NCBI GenBank assembly: GCA_050250795.1
Contig: JBFWNZ010000067.1
Span: 1-13,846 of the forward strand
Length of the DNA: 13,846 nt
DNA from: JBFWNZ01 sp050250795
GTDB taxonomy: Bacteria; Pseudomonadota; Alphaproteobacteria; UBA8366
Direction of reading: 5' to 3'
Part shown: in pieces, positions 1 to 7,019 of the stretch
Numbering within the stretch: position 1 is the first letter of the stretch
Layout: the number at the start of each line of letters is the position of its first letter
Notes under the pieces: generated by a model
Told to the model about the DNA's origin: nothing
Database searches by the model: none
The model's input: the letters and a program-made list of their open reading frames with translations, nothing else
Position numbers and translations under genes: made by a program

Positions 1-615
1 CTGTCGGTGTTCCTGGTCGATCTGCGCGAGGTGCGCGGCAACGGCTGCGACATCCGCCCGATCGAGACCATGATCAACCACAACACGACCGAGATCTTCT
101 TCGAGAACATGCAGATTCCCGCCGACAGCCTGATCGGCGAGGAAGGCAAGGGCTTCCGCTACATTCTGGACGGGATGAATGCGGAACGCATCCTGATCGC
201 CGCCGAGGCGCTGGGCGACTGCGCCTATTTCATCAAGAAGGGCAGCGACTACGCCAATGAGCGCGTCGTGTTCGGCCGGCCCATCGGCAAGAACCAGGGC
301 GTGCAGTTCCCGCTCGCCAAGGCCTATGCCGAATGGCAGGGCGCCGACATGATGGCGCGCAAGGCGGCAACCATGTTCGACAACGGCCTGCCCTGCGGGC
401 CGGAGGCGAACATGGCGAAGCATCTTGCGGCCGAGGCGGCCTGGGCCTGCGCCGAGGCCTGCTTCTCCGCGCATGGCGGCTTCGCCTTTGCCCGCGAGTA
501 CGACGTCGAGCGCAAGTGGCGCGAAACGCGCATCTTCCGCACCGCGCCGATCTCTTCGAACATGGTGCTGGCCTATGTCGGCCAGCATGTGCTCGGCATG
601 CCGCGCTCCTACTGA
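1..615 (+). CDS. Acyl-CoA dehydrogenase, C-terminal part (5' end outside window)
   Basis: The frame is open from base 1, so the gene begins upstream. About 204 C-terminal residues are visible, roughly half of a typical 380-residue acyl-CoA dehydrogenase. They cover the end of the middle beta domain (the segment reading GEEGKGFRYIL) and the C-terminal helical domain, with the ER.FGRPIG and AHGGFAFA family motifs. These flavoenzymes oxidise acyl-CoA to 2-enoyl-CoA and pass electrons to ETF. The usual C-terminal catalytic Glu motif (EGTNE) is absent: the matching segment reads APISSNM, with Ile at bases 550-552. A Glu directly before the conserved Arg (AER, Glu at 184-186) matches the alternative base position of isovaleryl-CoA and long-chain acyl-CoA dehydrogenases. 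The next gene follows after 19 bp with its own ribosome site, so this is the visible head of the operon. The family is certain; the substrate is not known. Confidence 0.93.
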   Translation: MSVFLVDLREVRGNGCDIRPIETMINHNTTEIFFENMQIPADSLIGEEGKGFRYILDGMNAERILIAAEALGDCAYFIKKGSDYANERVVFGRPIGKNQGVQFPLAKAYAEWQGADMMARKAATMFDNGLPCGPEANMAKHLAAEAAWACAEACFSAHGGFAFAREYDVERKWRETRIFRTAPISSNMVLAYVGQHVLGMPRSY

Positions 616-634
616 CCGACGGAGGATTCTCACG

Positions 635-1507
635 ATGACCGCCCTCGACCTGGAGCATATGCGCTCATGGATCGGCCGCAGCGAGAGCTATGAGGAACGC
701 ATCCCCGTGGTCAGCATCCACGGCATGCGCGCTCTGTTCGACCGCGCCGACGCCCCCAAGGAAGGCGACCCGCTGGAGCCGATGGAGCAGCGCACGCTGT
801 TCACCGCCCGTGCGCCGCAGAGCCAGATCGGCGCCGACGGCCATCCGAAGCGCGGCGACTTCATGCCGCCGGTGCCGCTGCCGCGCCGCATGGCGGCCGG
901 CAACACCGCCACCTTCTTCGCGCCGCTGCGCGTCGGCGAGATGGCCCGCAAGGTATCCAGCATCCACGACGTGACGATGAAGGAAGGCCGCACCGGCGTG
1001 CTGGTGTTCTGCACGGTCCGCCATCACTTCATCAACGAGGCCGGAACGCTGTGCATCGAGGAGGACCAGAACCTCGTCTATCGCGACAATCCGCCGGCCG
1101 ATGCCAAGGATTCGCGCGGCAACAGCGGCAAGACGCCCCCGGCGCCGACGGACCATGCCTGGATCAAGCAGCACCACCCCGATCCGGTCATGCTGTTCCG
1201 TTACTCGGCCGTCACCTTCAACGGCCATCGCATCCACTACGACCGCCGCTATGCGATGGAGGAAGAGGGCTATCCGGGCCTCGTCGTGCATGGGCCGCTG
1301 ACCGCGACCCTGATGCTGCATGCCGCGATGGCGGCCAACCCCGGCCGCAAGGTGCAACGCTTCGAATACACGGCGCGTTCGCCCGTGTTCGACATCGCGC
1401 CCTTCCATGTCGCGGGCAAGCCGGTCGAGGACGGCGCGGCGGCGGATGTGTGGTCGGTGACACCGGAGGGCAATCTGGGAACGATCGGCAAAATCGTCTG
1501 GGGGTGA
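635..1507 (+). CDS. Double-hotdog CoA hydratase, mesaconyl-C4-CoA hydratase/HTD2-like (FAS1-like dehydratase domain)
   Basis: This 290-residue protein resembles the mesaconyl-C4-CoA/3-methylfumaryl-CoA hydratase family, in which two hotdog folds sit in one chain. The N-terminal half carries the family signature around residues 75-90 (FMPPVPLPRRMAAGN). The C-terminal half carries the hydratase signature TFNGHRIHYD, with N196, H198 and H201, followed by EGYPGLVVHGP. Members add water across the double bond of unsaturated branched dicarboxylyl-CoA esters. The ATG at 635 was chosen because GGAGG (621-625) lies 9 bases upstream; the frame is open further upstream, but only as a shadow of the preceding gene. 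It sits between an acyl-CoA dehydrogenase and two MmgE/PrpD genes, so it probably hydrates an enoyl-CoA made by one of the dehydrogenases. The fold and family are well supported; the exact substrate is inferred. Confidence 0.88.
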   Translation: MTALDLEHMRSWIGRSESYEERIPVVSIHGMRALFDRADAPKEGDPLEPMEQRTLFTARAPQSQIGADGHPKRGDFMPPVPLPRRMAAGNTATFFAPLRVGEMARKVSSIHDVTMKEGRTGVLVFCTVRHHFINEAGTLCIEEDQNLVYRDNPPADAKDSRGNSGKTPPAPTDHAWIKQHHPDPVMLFRYSAVTFNGHRIHYDRRYAMEEEGYPGLVVHGPLTATLMLHAAMAANPGRKVQRFEYTARSPVFDIAPFHVAGKPVEDGAAADVWSVTPEGNLGTIGKIVWG

Positions 1508-1544
1508 TCAGGCGACAAGAACCGGACAGGGAGGCAAACCGGAC

Positions 1545-2951
1545 ATGACCGACATTACCAAGACGCTTGCGACCTTCGCCGCCGATCTGCGCTTCGAGGA
1601 CATTCCCGCCGAGGTGGTCGAGCGCGCCAAGCTGCTGGTGCTCGACCTTGCGGGCATCGCGGTGCGGGCGCGCTTCGATTCCGACTCCACGCCCGCGACC
1701 TTCGCGGCGGTGAAGGCGCTGGAGATGGACAGCGGGGTATGCAGCGTGTTCGGCGACCGCGGCGGCTATGCCCCGCCGGCGGCCGCCCTGCTGAACGGCG
1801 CGCTGGCGCACAGCCTGGATTTCGACGACACCCATGCGCCAGGATCGCTGCATCCGGGCGCACCCGTCGTTCCGGCCGCGCTGGCCATGGCCGAAAAGAC
1901 AGGCGCAACCGGACAGGATCTGATTGCGGGCATCGTCGCCGGATACGAGATCATCTGCCGGCTGTCGATGGCATTGGTCCCAGCCGACCATTACGATCGA
2001 GGTTTTCATCCCACCGCGACCTGCGGCGCCTTCGCTGCGACGGCTGCGGCCGGACGCGTGCTGGGCCTGACGGCGGACGAGATGGCGCACGCCTTCGGCA
2101 TCGCACTGAGCGAAACCGCAGGCTCGATGCAGTATCTGGAGAATGGCGCCTGGACCAAGCGCTTCCAGGTCGGCAACGCCGCCAAGAACGGCGTCGTGGC
2201 CGCGGTCTTCGCCAAGGCCGGCTACACCGGCGCCTCGCACGCCATCGAGGGCAAGTACGGCTTCCTCAGCGCCTACGCGCCGCATGCGAAGCCCGAGACC
2301 GCCATCGCCGGGCTGGGCGAGGTCTGGGAACTGGCGGCCACCGCCGTGAAGCCCTATCCGGCCTGCCGGATGACGCATGCCGCCGCCGACGCGGCAAGCG
2401 ATCTGCGGCGCCTGCACAACATCGACCCCAAGGCCATCGACCGCGTCGTCGTGGGCCTGTCGCGCAAGGGCATCGACCTGACGGGCGCGCCCGAGGCACA
2501 GAAGCGCAACCCGCAGAATGTGGTCGACGGCCAGTTCTCGATGCATTTCGTCGCTGCCGTGGCGCTGCGCCAGGGCAGCATGGGCTGGGACGATTATCCG
2601 GTCCATCTGGGCAATACGGACACGCTGGAACTGACGCGCAAGGTGAGCGTGGTCAACGACCCCGATGTCGAGGCCGAGTATCCGCGCAACCTCGCCGGCA
2701 AGGTCACGGTCCATATGCGCGACGGCACCACCTATGACGCCTTCGTGCGACATCCGAAGGGCGAGCCGGAGAATTTCGTGACTGCGACGGAACTGCGGAC
2801 CAAGTTCGCGACCCTGGTGAAGCCCTATCTGGGCGAGGCCGGCGAAGCGGCGCTGTTCAATGCGGTAATGCGGCTGGAGGCGATCTCGGCGGCCGATCTG
2901 CTGCATGCGAGCCGACCGGCGGCCAGCCTTGCCGCAGCGGCAGGAGATTAG
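1545..2951 (+). CDS. MmgE/PrpD family protein, first paralogue (complete active-site set)
   Basis: This 468-residue protein has the normal length of the MmgE/PrpD superfamily, which includes 2-methylcitrate dehydratase, cis-aconitate decarboxylase and iminodisuccinate epimerase. These act on small di- and tricarboxylic acids without cofactor. Residues matching the cis-aconitate decarboxylase active site are all present: D92 and T96 in SLDFDDTH, H103 in SLHPG, H155 in GFHPTA, K205 in WTKRFQ and H278 in CRMTH. The helical domain (about 1-270 plus the C-terminus) encloses a smaller alpha/beta lid domain. The ATG at 1545 has AGGGAGG at 1528-1534. It lies 37 bp after the hydratase gene and is followed by a closely related second copy. 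Reaction type (dehydratase, decarboxylase, isomerase or epimerase) cannot be read from sequence. No CoA-binding feature is visible, so it probably acts on the free acid before activation. Confidence 0.92.
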   Translation: MTDITKTLATFAADLRFEDIPAEVVERAKLLVLDLAGIAVRARFDSDSTPATFAAVKALEMDSGVCSVFGDRGGYAPPAAALLNGALAHSLDFDDTHAPGSLHPGAPVVPAALAMAEKTGATGQDLIAGIVAGYEIICRLSMALVPADHYDRGFHPTATCGAFAATAAAGRVLGLTADEMAHAFGIALSETAGSMQYLENGAWTKRFQVGNAAKNGVVAAVFAKAGYTGASHAIEGKYGFLSAYAPHAKPETAIAGLGEVWELAATAVKPYPACRMTHAAADAASDLRRLHNIDPKAIDRVVVGLSRKGIDLTGAPEAQKRNPQNVVDGQFSMHFVAAVALRQGSMGWDDYPVHLGNTDTLELTRKVSVVNDPDVEAEYPRNLAGKVTVHMRDGTTYDAFVRHPKGEPENFVTATELRTKFATLVKPYLGEAGEAALFNAVMRLEAISAADLLHASRPAASLAAAAGD

Positions 2952-2973
2952 AAGAGCAAGCATTGCCGCGCCC

Positions 2974-2999
2974 CTCATCCCGAGTTGGCGACGGATGAG
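2974..2999. repeat. Inverted repeat CTCATCC/GGATGAG between the PrpD paralogues
   Basis: Two perfect 7-base arms, CTCATCC (2974-2980) and GGATGAG (2993-2999), enclose a 12-base loop. The arms resemble the outer ends of palindromic intergenic repeats that I recall as common in alphaproteobacterial genomes, so this may be a shortened copy. No T-run follows, so it is not a standard intrinsic terminator. Confidence 0.5.
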
Positions 3000-3010
3000 C
3001 AAGGATAAGC

Positions 3011-3030
3011 GCCGGCCGTAATGGTCCGGC
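3011..3030 (+). other. Hairpin just upstream of the second PrpD ribosome site
   Basis: GCCGGCC (3011-3017) can pair with GGTCCGGC (3023-3030) over seven GC pairs with one bulged T and the 5-base loop GTAAT. It ends three bases before the ribosome-binding site at 3034-3039. Position and stability suggest an effect on translation or mRNA processing of the downstream genes; that role is inference. Confidence 0.45.
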
Positions 3031-3033
3031 ACA

Positions 3034-3039
3034 GGGAGG
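3034..3039 (+). promoter_or_regulatory. Ribosome-binding site deciding the start of the second PrpD paralogue
   Basis: GGGAGG lies only one base before the ATG at 3041 but seven bases before the in-frame ATG at 3047. Normal spacing therefore favours 3047 as the true start, giving an N-terminus of MSENLGEN. Confidence 0.75.
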
Positions 3040-3046
3040 TATGGGT

Positions 3047-4474
3047 ATGAGCGAGAATCTCGGCGAGAACATCACGCGGCGGCTGGCAGAGCATGCCGCC
3101 AACCTGCGCTACGAGGACATCCCGGCGGAGGTGGTGGAGCGAACCAAGCTGTTCCTCGCCGATTTCGTCGGCATCGCCGTGCGCGCGCGCTTCGATGCGG
3201 ATTCCACGCCCTCGGCGCTGGCAGCCGCCAAGGCGCTGGGCAATGCCGGTGCGGACGGCGTCGGCGCCAGCGTGTTCGCGACGCCCGGCCGCTTCACGCC
3301 CGAGATCGCCGCACTGGTCAACGGCACCATCGGCCATTCGATGGACTTCGACCCCATGAATACGCCGGCCTCGCTGGCGCCCAGCCCCTCGGCCATCCCG
3401 GCCGCGCTCGCCGCCGCCGAGATGACCGGCGCCTCGGGCCGCGCCATCGTGACGGCCATCGTCGCGGGCTACGACGTGACCTGCAAGGTGAGCCAAGCGC
3501 TGGTGCCGGGCGATATGTACGAGCGCGGCTTCCATCCCACCGCCGTCGCCGGCTGCTTCGGCGCCACGGCCGCCGCGGGCAGCATCCTGGGCCTCACACC
3601 CGCGCAGATGGCGGACGCCTTCGGCATCGCGCTGTCCGAGGCCGCGGGCTCGATGCAGTATCTGCGCAACGGCGCCTGGACCAAGCGCTTCCAGGCCGGG
3701 AACGCCGGGCGCAACGGCCTCGTCGCCGCGACTTTCGCCAAGCACGGCTTCATGGGCGCGGTGGACCCGCTGGAGGGGCGCTTCGGCCTGTTCCACGCCT
3801 ATGTCCCGAACCCCAAGCCCGAGGCCGCGGTCGCCGATCTGGGCACGGTGTGGGAGATCATGACCACGGGCATCAAGCCCTATCCCGCCTGCCGCCTGTC
3901 GCATTCGCAGGCCGACCTCGCCGCCGCCTTCCATGCCGAGCATGGCGACCGCAGCGACGACATCGCCGAAGTGCATGTCGGCCTGAACAGCGCCGGGATG
4001 GTCATCACCGGCGAGCCGCAGGACGGCAAGCGCGAGCCGAAGAGCGTGGTGGACGGACAGTTCTCGACCCATTTTACCGTCGCCGTGATGCTGCGCACCG
4101 GCCGGCTGACCTGGGACGATTATCCGGCCCAGTTGAAGGACGCCAAGACCCTGGCGCTGACGCGCAAGGTGACGGTGTTCGAGGATCCGAAGGCCGAAGC
4201 GAACTATCCCGGCCTGTTCTCGGGCTCGCTGAAAATCGTGATGCGCGACGGCAAGACGCATGAGAGCTTCCAGCGCGTGCCGAAGGGCGACCCGGACAAC
4301 TTCGTGACCACAGCGGAACTGCGCGACAAGTTCGCCTCGCTGGTGAAGCCCTGCCTCGGTGCGGCCGGCGAAGCGGCGCTGTTCGACCTGATCGCGTGCA
4401 TGGAGGCGCATGACGCGGCGGCCATGTTCGCGGCCACCATGCCACCGGCGAGCCTGCAGGCGGCCGGCGAATGA
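3047..4474 (+). CDS. MmgE/PrpD family protein, second paralogue (altered active site)
   Basis: This 475-residue protein is clearly related to the preceding gene along its whole length; shared stretches include IPAEVVER, GSMQYL and KPYPACR. It keeps H163 (GFHPTA), K213 (WTKRFQ) and H286 (CRLSH), matching H155, K205 and H278 of the first copy. The DFDDTH/SLHPG region has changed to DFDPMN/SLAPS. The active-site Thr is replaced by M104 and the active-site His by A111, while D100 is kept. These positions correspond to T97 and H103 of human cis-aconitate decarboxylase. The reading frame is intact and the sequence otherwise conserved, so this looks like divergence rather than decay: a different substrate or reaction, or a non-catalytic partner of the first copy (the family forms dimers). 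The start at 3047 is preferred over 3041 on ribosome-site spacing. Its stop overlaps the next gene by 4 bp. Confidence 0.91.
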   Translation: MSENLGENITRRLAEHAANLRYEDIPAEVVERTKLFLADFVGIAVRARFDADSTPSALAAAKALGNAGADGVGASVFATPGRFTPEIAALVNGTIGHSMDFDPMNTPASLAPSPSAIPAALAAAEMTGASGRAIVTAIVAGYDVTCKVSQALVPGDMYERGFHPTAVAGCFGATAAAGSILGLTPAQMADAFGIALSEAAGSMQYLRNGAWTKRFQAGNAGRNGLVAATFAKHGFMGAVDPLEGRFGLFHAYVPNPKPEAAVADLGTVWEIMTTGIKPYPACRLSHSQADLAAAFHAEHGDRSDDIAEVHVGLNSAGMVITGEPQDGKREPKSVVDGQFSTHFTVAVMLRTGRLTWDDYPAQLKDAKTLALTRKVTVFEDPKAEANYPGLFSGSLKIVMRDGKTHESFQRVPKGDPDNFVTTAELRDKFASLVKPCLGAAGEAALFDLIACMEAHDAAAMFAATMPPASLQAAGE

Positions 4475-4986
4475 GCTTCGGCGCAAAGCAGATCGGACCG
4501 CAGCGCTATCGCGAGGATATCGGGCGGTATTTCGAGGATTTCACCGTCGGCGACGTGTATGAGCACCGGCCGGGGCGAACGATCACCGAGACCGACAACA
4601 CCTGGTTCACGCTGCTGACGATGAACACGCACCCGCTGCATTTCGACGCGAACTACGCGGCGAAGAGCGAGTTCGGCAAGCCGCTGGTGAACAGCGCGCT
4701 GACGCTGTCCATCGTGGTGGGCATGAGCGTCAGCGACCTCAGCCAGAAGGCCATCGCCAATCTCGGCTGGAACGACATCCGCCTGACCGCGCCGGTGTTC
4801 GTGAACGACACGATCTATGCCGAGAGCGAAGTGCTGGAGACGCGCCTGTCCGGCTCCCGCCCCACCCAGGGTATCGTGAAGGTGAAGACGACCGGCAAGA
4901 AGGCCGACGGCACCGTGTTCATGACCTATGAGCGCAGCATGCTGGTGCCCAAGCGCGGTCACGGCGTCGACGACAGGATGGACTGA
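4471..4986 (+). CDS. MaoC family single-hotdog CoA hydratase
   Basis: This 171-residue protein has the usual length of a single-domain MaoC hydratase. It opens with GRYFEDFTVGD (residues 18-28) and R36-T39 (RTIT), and carries the hydratase-2 region TMNTHPLHFD (residues 50-59) followed by GKPLVNS. Family members hydrate 2-enoyl-CoA thioesters. In classical (R)-specific hydratases this motif has a catalytic Asp (D.NP.H); here the Asp position is N52, the Asn position is H54, and the catalytic His is kept as H57. I recall this variant in the subfamily that includes the mycobacterial hydratase Rv2499c, encoded beside a CitE-like lyase and an acyl-CoA dehydrogenase as here. The gene starts inside the stop codon of the preceding one (ATGA) and is followed after 5 bp by the lyase gene, indicating translational coupling. 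A role in making a 3-hydroxyacyl-CoA for the lyase is inferred. Confidence 0.92.
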   Translation: MSFGAKQIGPQRYREDIGRYFEDFTVGDVYEHRPGRTITETDNTWFTLLTMNTHPLHFDANYAAKSEFGKPLVNSALTLSIVVGMSVSDLSQKAIANLGWNDIRLTAPVFVNDTIYAESEVLETRLSGSRPTQGIVKVKTTGKKADGTVFMTYERSMLVPKRGHGVDDRMD

Positions 4987-4991
4987 CCCGA

Positions 4992-5849
4992 ATGACGGAA
5001 AAGCGGATCAACCGGCGCAGCGCCATCGTCTATTCGGCGCTGCTGCCGGAGAAGCTGGACGACGGCATCGCGTCCGGCGCGGACATCGTGGTGCTGGACC
5101 TGGAGGACGGCACCGCGCCGGACCGCAAGGCCGAGGGGCGCGAAAAGGTGCGGCCCGCCTTCGCCCGCGATCCCGGCCGGCCGATGCAGAAGATGCTGCG
5201 GATCAACAACCCGCGCACCGCCGACGGCATGCGCGACATGCTGGCCATCCTGGACTGGGAGACGCCGCCGGACGCGCTGCTGCTGCCCAAGGTGGAACAG
5301 CCCGACGAGGTGCGGCTGGTGGCCGACCTGCTGGCGCCGGTGCATCCGCAGATCGAGTTCATGCTGATCATGGAGACGCCGCTGGCGCTGGAGAATATCT
5401 ATGCGCTGACCGCCGCCGCGCCGCAGGTGAAGGCGGTGCTGCTGGGCTGCGACGACTTCTCCGGCGCGCTGGGATCGGATCGGGCCTGGGATGCGCTGGC
5501 CTATGCGCGCGGCCGGGTGGTCGCCGCCTGTGCCGCCGCCGGCATCGACGCGATGGACGGCCCGTTCTACGACCCGGACGACGAAGCCGGACTGGTCGCC
5601 GAATTGGGGCGCGTCGCCAGCATGGGCTTCACCGGCAAGGCGTCCTATCACGCCAAGCAGATTCCCCATATCCACGCCGCCTTCACGCCGACGCCCGAGC
5701 AGATCGCCCAGGCACACCGCATCCTGGACGCGCTTGCGGGCAACAAGGTCGGCATCGCGCAACTGGACGGCCGGATGATCAACGCCGCCATCGCCAAGGG
5801 CGCAAAGCGCGTGCTGGCCATCGCCGAAAAGCGGGGAGTCCTGCGATGA
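4992..5849 (+). CDS. CitE/HpcH-HpaI family CoA lyase (citramalyl/malyl-CoA lyase-like)
   Basis: This 285-residue TIM-barrel lyase belongs to the family that reversibly splits 3-hydroxyacyl-CoA thioesters such as citramalyl-CoA, malyl-CoA and 3-hydroxy-3-methylglutaryl-CoA, using Mg2+. Visible landmarks are VLDLEDG (34-40), the substrate Arg in MLRINNP (R70), LPKVE (98-102), the metal-binding Glu in IMETP (E128), and CDDFSG with D154/D155. The usual GK..IHP.Q segment reads GKASYHAKQI (215-224), so the HP pair is replaced by HA. The start ATG is only 5 bp after the hydratase stop, with a weak AGGA upstream, and the stop overlaps the following dehydrogenase start by 4 bp. The neighbouring hydratases would supply its 3-hydroxyacyl-CoA substrate. 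Products could be acetyl-CoA plus a keto acid, but the exact substrate is not determined by sequence. Confidence 0.9.
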   Translation: MTEKRINRRSAIVYSALLPEKLDDGIASGADIVVLDLEDGTAPDRKAEGREKVRPAFARDPGRPMQKMLRINNPRTADGMRDMLAILDWETPPDALLLPKVEQPDEVRLVADLLAPVHPQIEFMLIMETPLALENIYALTAAAPQVKAVLLGCDDFSGALGSDRAWDALAYARGRVVAACAAAGIDAMDGPFYDPDDEAGLVAELGRVASMGFTGKASYHAKQIPHIHAAFTPTPEQIAQAHRILDALAGNKVGIAQLDGRMINAAIAKGAKRVLAIAEKRGVLR

Positions 5850-7009
5850 CGGAGAGCGCGCGCGAGCGACAGGAGCAGGAAGCGCTGATCCTGCAAAGCG
5901 TCCAGCAGTTCCTGGAGCGCGACGTGCGCCCCTATGCGATGCAGTTGGAGCATGACGATATCTGGCCGGCCGAGATCGTGGAGAAGATGCGCGACCTCGG
6001 CCTGTTCGGCGCGATGATCGACGAGGAATATGGCGGCCTCGGCCTGTCCTGCACGACCTATGCGAAGATCGTCGAGGCCGTTTCGCGGGTGTGGATGTCG
6101 CTGTCCGGCATCTTCAACTCGCATCTCATCATGGCCTCGGCGGTGCAGCGCTTCGGCACGCCGGAGCAGAAGCAGAAATGGCTGCCGAAATTCGCCGCGG
6201 GCGAAATCCGCGGCGGCCTTGCGCTGACCGAACCGGGCTGCGGCACCGATCTCCAGGCGATCCGGACCAAGGCCGAGAAGCGCGGCAACGGCTATGTCGT
6301 GAACGGCACCAAGACCTGGATCTCCAACGGCATCCACGGCTCCTGCTTCGCCGTCCTGACCAAGACCGACAGCGAGGCCGAGCCGCGTCACAGGGGCATC
6401 AGCCTGTTCCTGATCGAGAAGGGCGAAGGCTTCCGGCATTCGAAGAAGCTGGAGAAACTGGGCTACAAGGGCATCGATTCCGCCGAACTGGTGTTCGAGG
6501 ACTGCGTCGTACCGCCGGAAAACCTGATCGGCGGCGTCGAGGGCCAAGGGTTCAAGCACGTCATGGGCGGGCTGGAGCTGGGCCGCATCAACGTCGCGGC
6601 GCGCGGCGTCGGCGTGTCCCAGGCGGCGCTGGACGAAGCGGTGAAATACGCCCAGCAGCGCACCACCTTCGGCAAGCCCATCGCCGAGCATCAGGCGATC
6701 CAACTGAAGCTGGCCGACATGGCGACGCGGACCGAGGCCGCGCGTTTACTGGTCTACCGCGCGGCGGAAGCCTTCGACCGCGGCGAGCGCTGCGACATGG
6801 AAGCGGGCATGGCCAAGCTGTTCGCAACCGAGGCGGCGGTCGAGAACTCGATGGAATCCATGCGGGTGCATGGCGGCTACGGCTATTCCAAGGAGTTCGT
6901 GGTGGAGCGGCTGTACCGCGACGCGCCGCTGCTGGTGATCGGCGAGGGCACCAACGAATTGCAGCGCATCATCATCGCCCGCCAGTTGATCGCCCGGAAC
7001 CCGATCTGA
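5846..7009 (+). CDS. Acyl-CoA dehydrogenase (complete, canonical catalytic Glu)
   Basis: This 387-residue protein is a full-length acyl-CoA dehydrogenase. It has an N-terminal helical domain, a middle beta domain with the FAD/substrate motifs ALTEPGCGTD (126-135) and WISN (158-161), and a C-terminal helical domain with RTTFGKPI and RVHGGYGYS. The catalytic base is E367 in VIGEGTNELQ, the usual position for medium- and short-chain enzymes; the helix-G position before the conserved Arg is Gly (G246-R247). It introduces the 2,3 double bond into an acyl-CoA and passes electrons to ETF. The ATG at 5846 overlaps the lyase stop (ATGA). A longer frame reaching back to 4928 only shadows the two upstream genes. 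The pairing with a MaoC hydratase and a CitE-like lyase resembles the mycobacterial fadE19-Rv2499c-Rv2498c group of leucine/itaconate breakdown. The substrate is unknown, perhaps a branched or dicarboxylic acyl-CoA. Confidence 0.95.
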   Translation: MTESARERQEQEALILQSVQQFLERDVRPYAMQLEHDDIWPAEIVEKMRDLGLFGAMIDEEYGGLGLSCTTYAKIVEAVSRVWMSLSGIFNSHLIMASAVQRFGTPEQKQKWLPKFAAGEIRGGLALTEPGCGTDLQAIRTKAEKRGNGYVVNGTKTWISNGIHGSCFAVLTKTDSEAEPRHRGISLFLIEKGEGFRHSKKLEKLGYKGIDSAELVFEDCVVPPENLIGGVEGQGFKHVMGGLELGRINVAARGVGVSQAALDEAVKYAQQRTTFGKPIAEHQAIQLKLADMATRTEAARLLVYRAAEAFDRGERCDMEAGMAKLFATEAAVENSMESMRVHGGYGYSKEFVVERLYRDAPLLVIGEGTNELQRIIIARQLIARNPI

Positions 7010-7019
7010 GGCAGCCGCC

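Noticed and set aside
1218..4486. Very long antisense open frames (about 604 and 503 codons) opposite the two MmgE/PrpD genes
   Set aside because: They follow from high GC at third positions. The translations are low-complexity, rich in Arg, Ala, Gly and His, with no recognisable domain, while the plus-strand genes have clear family motifs.
4928..5845. 306-codon N-terminal extension of the second acyl-CoA dehydrogenase
   Set aside because: It reads the lyase gene out of frame and is Arg/Gly-rich. The ATG at 5846 with the ATGA overlap gives the normal family length.
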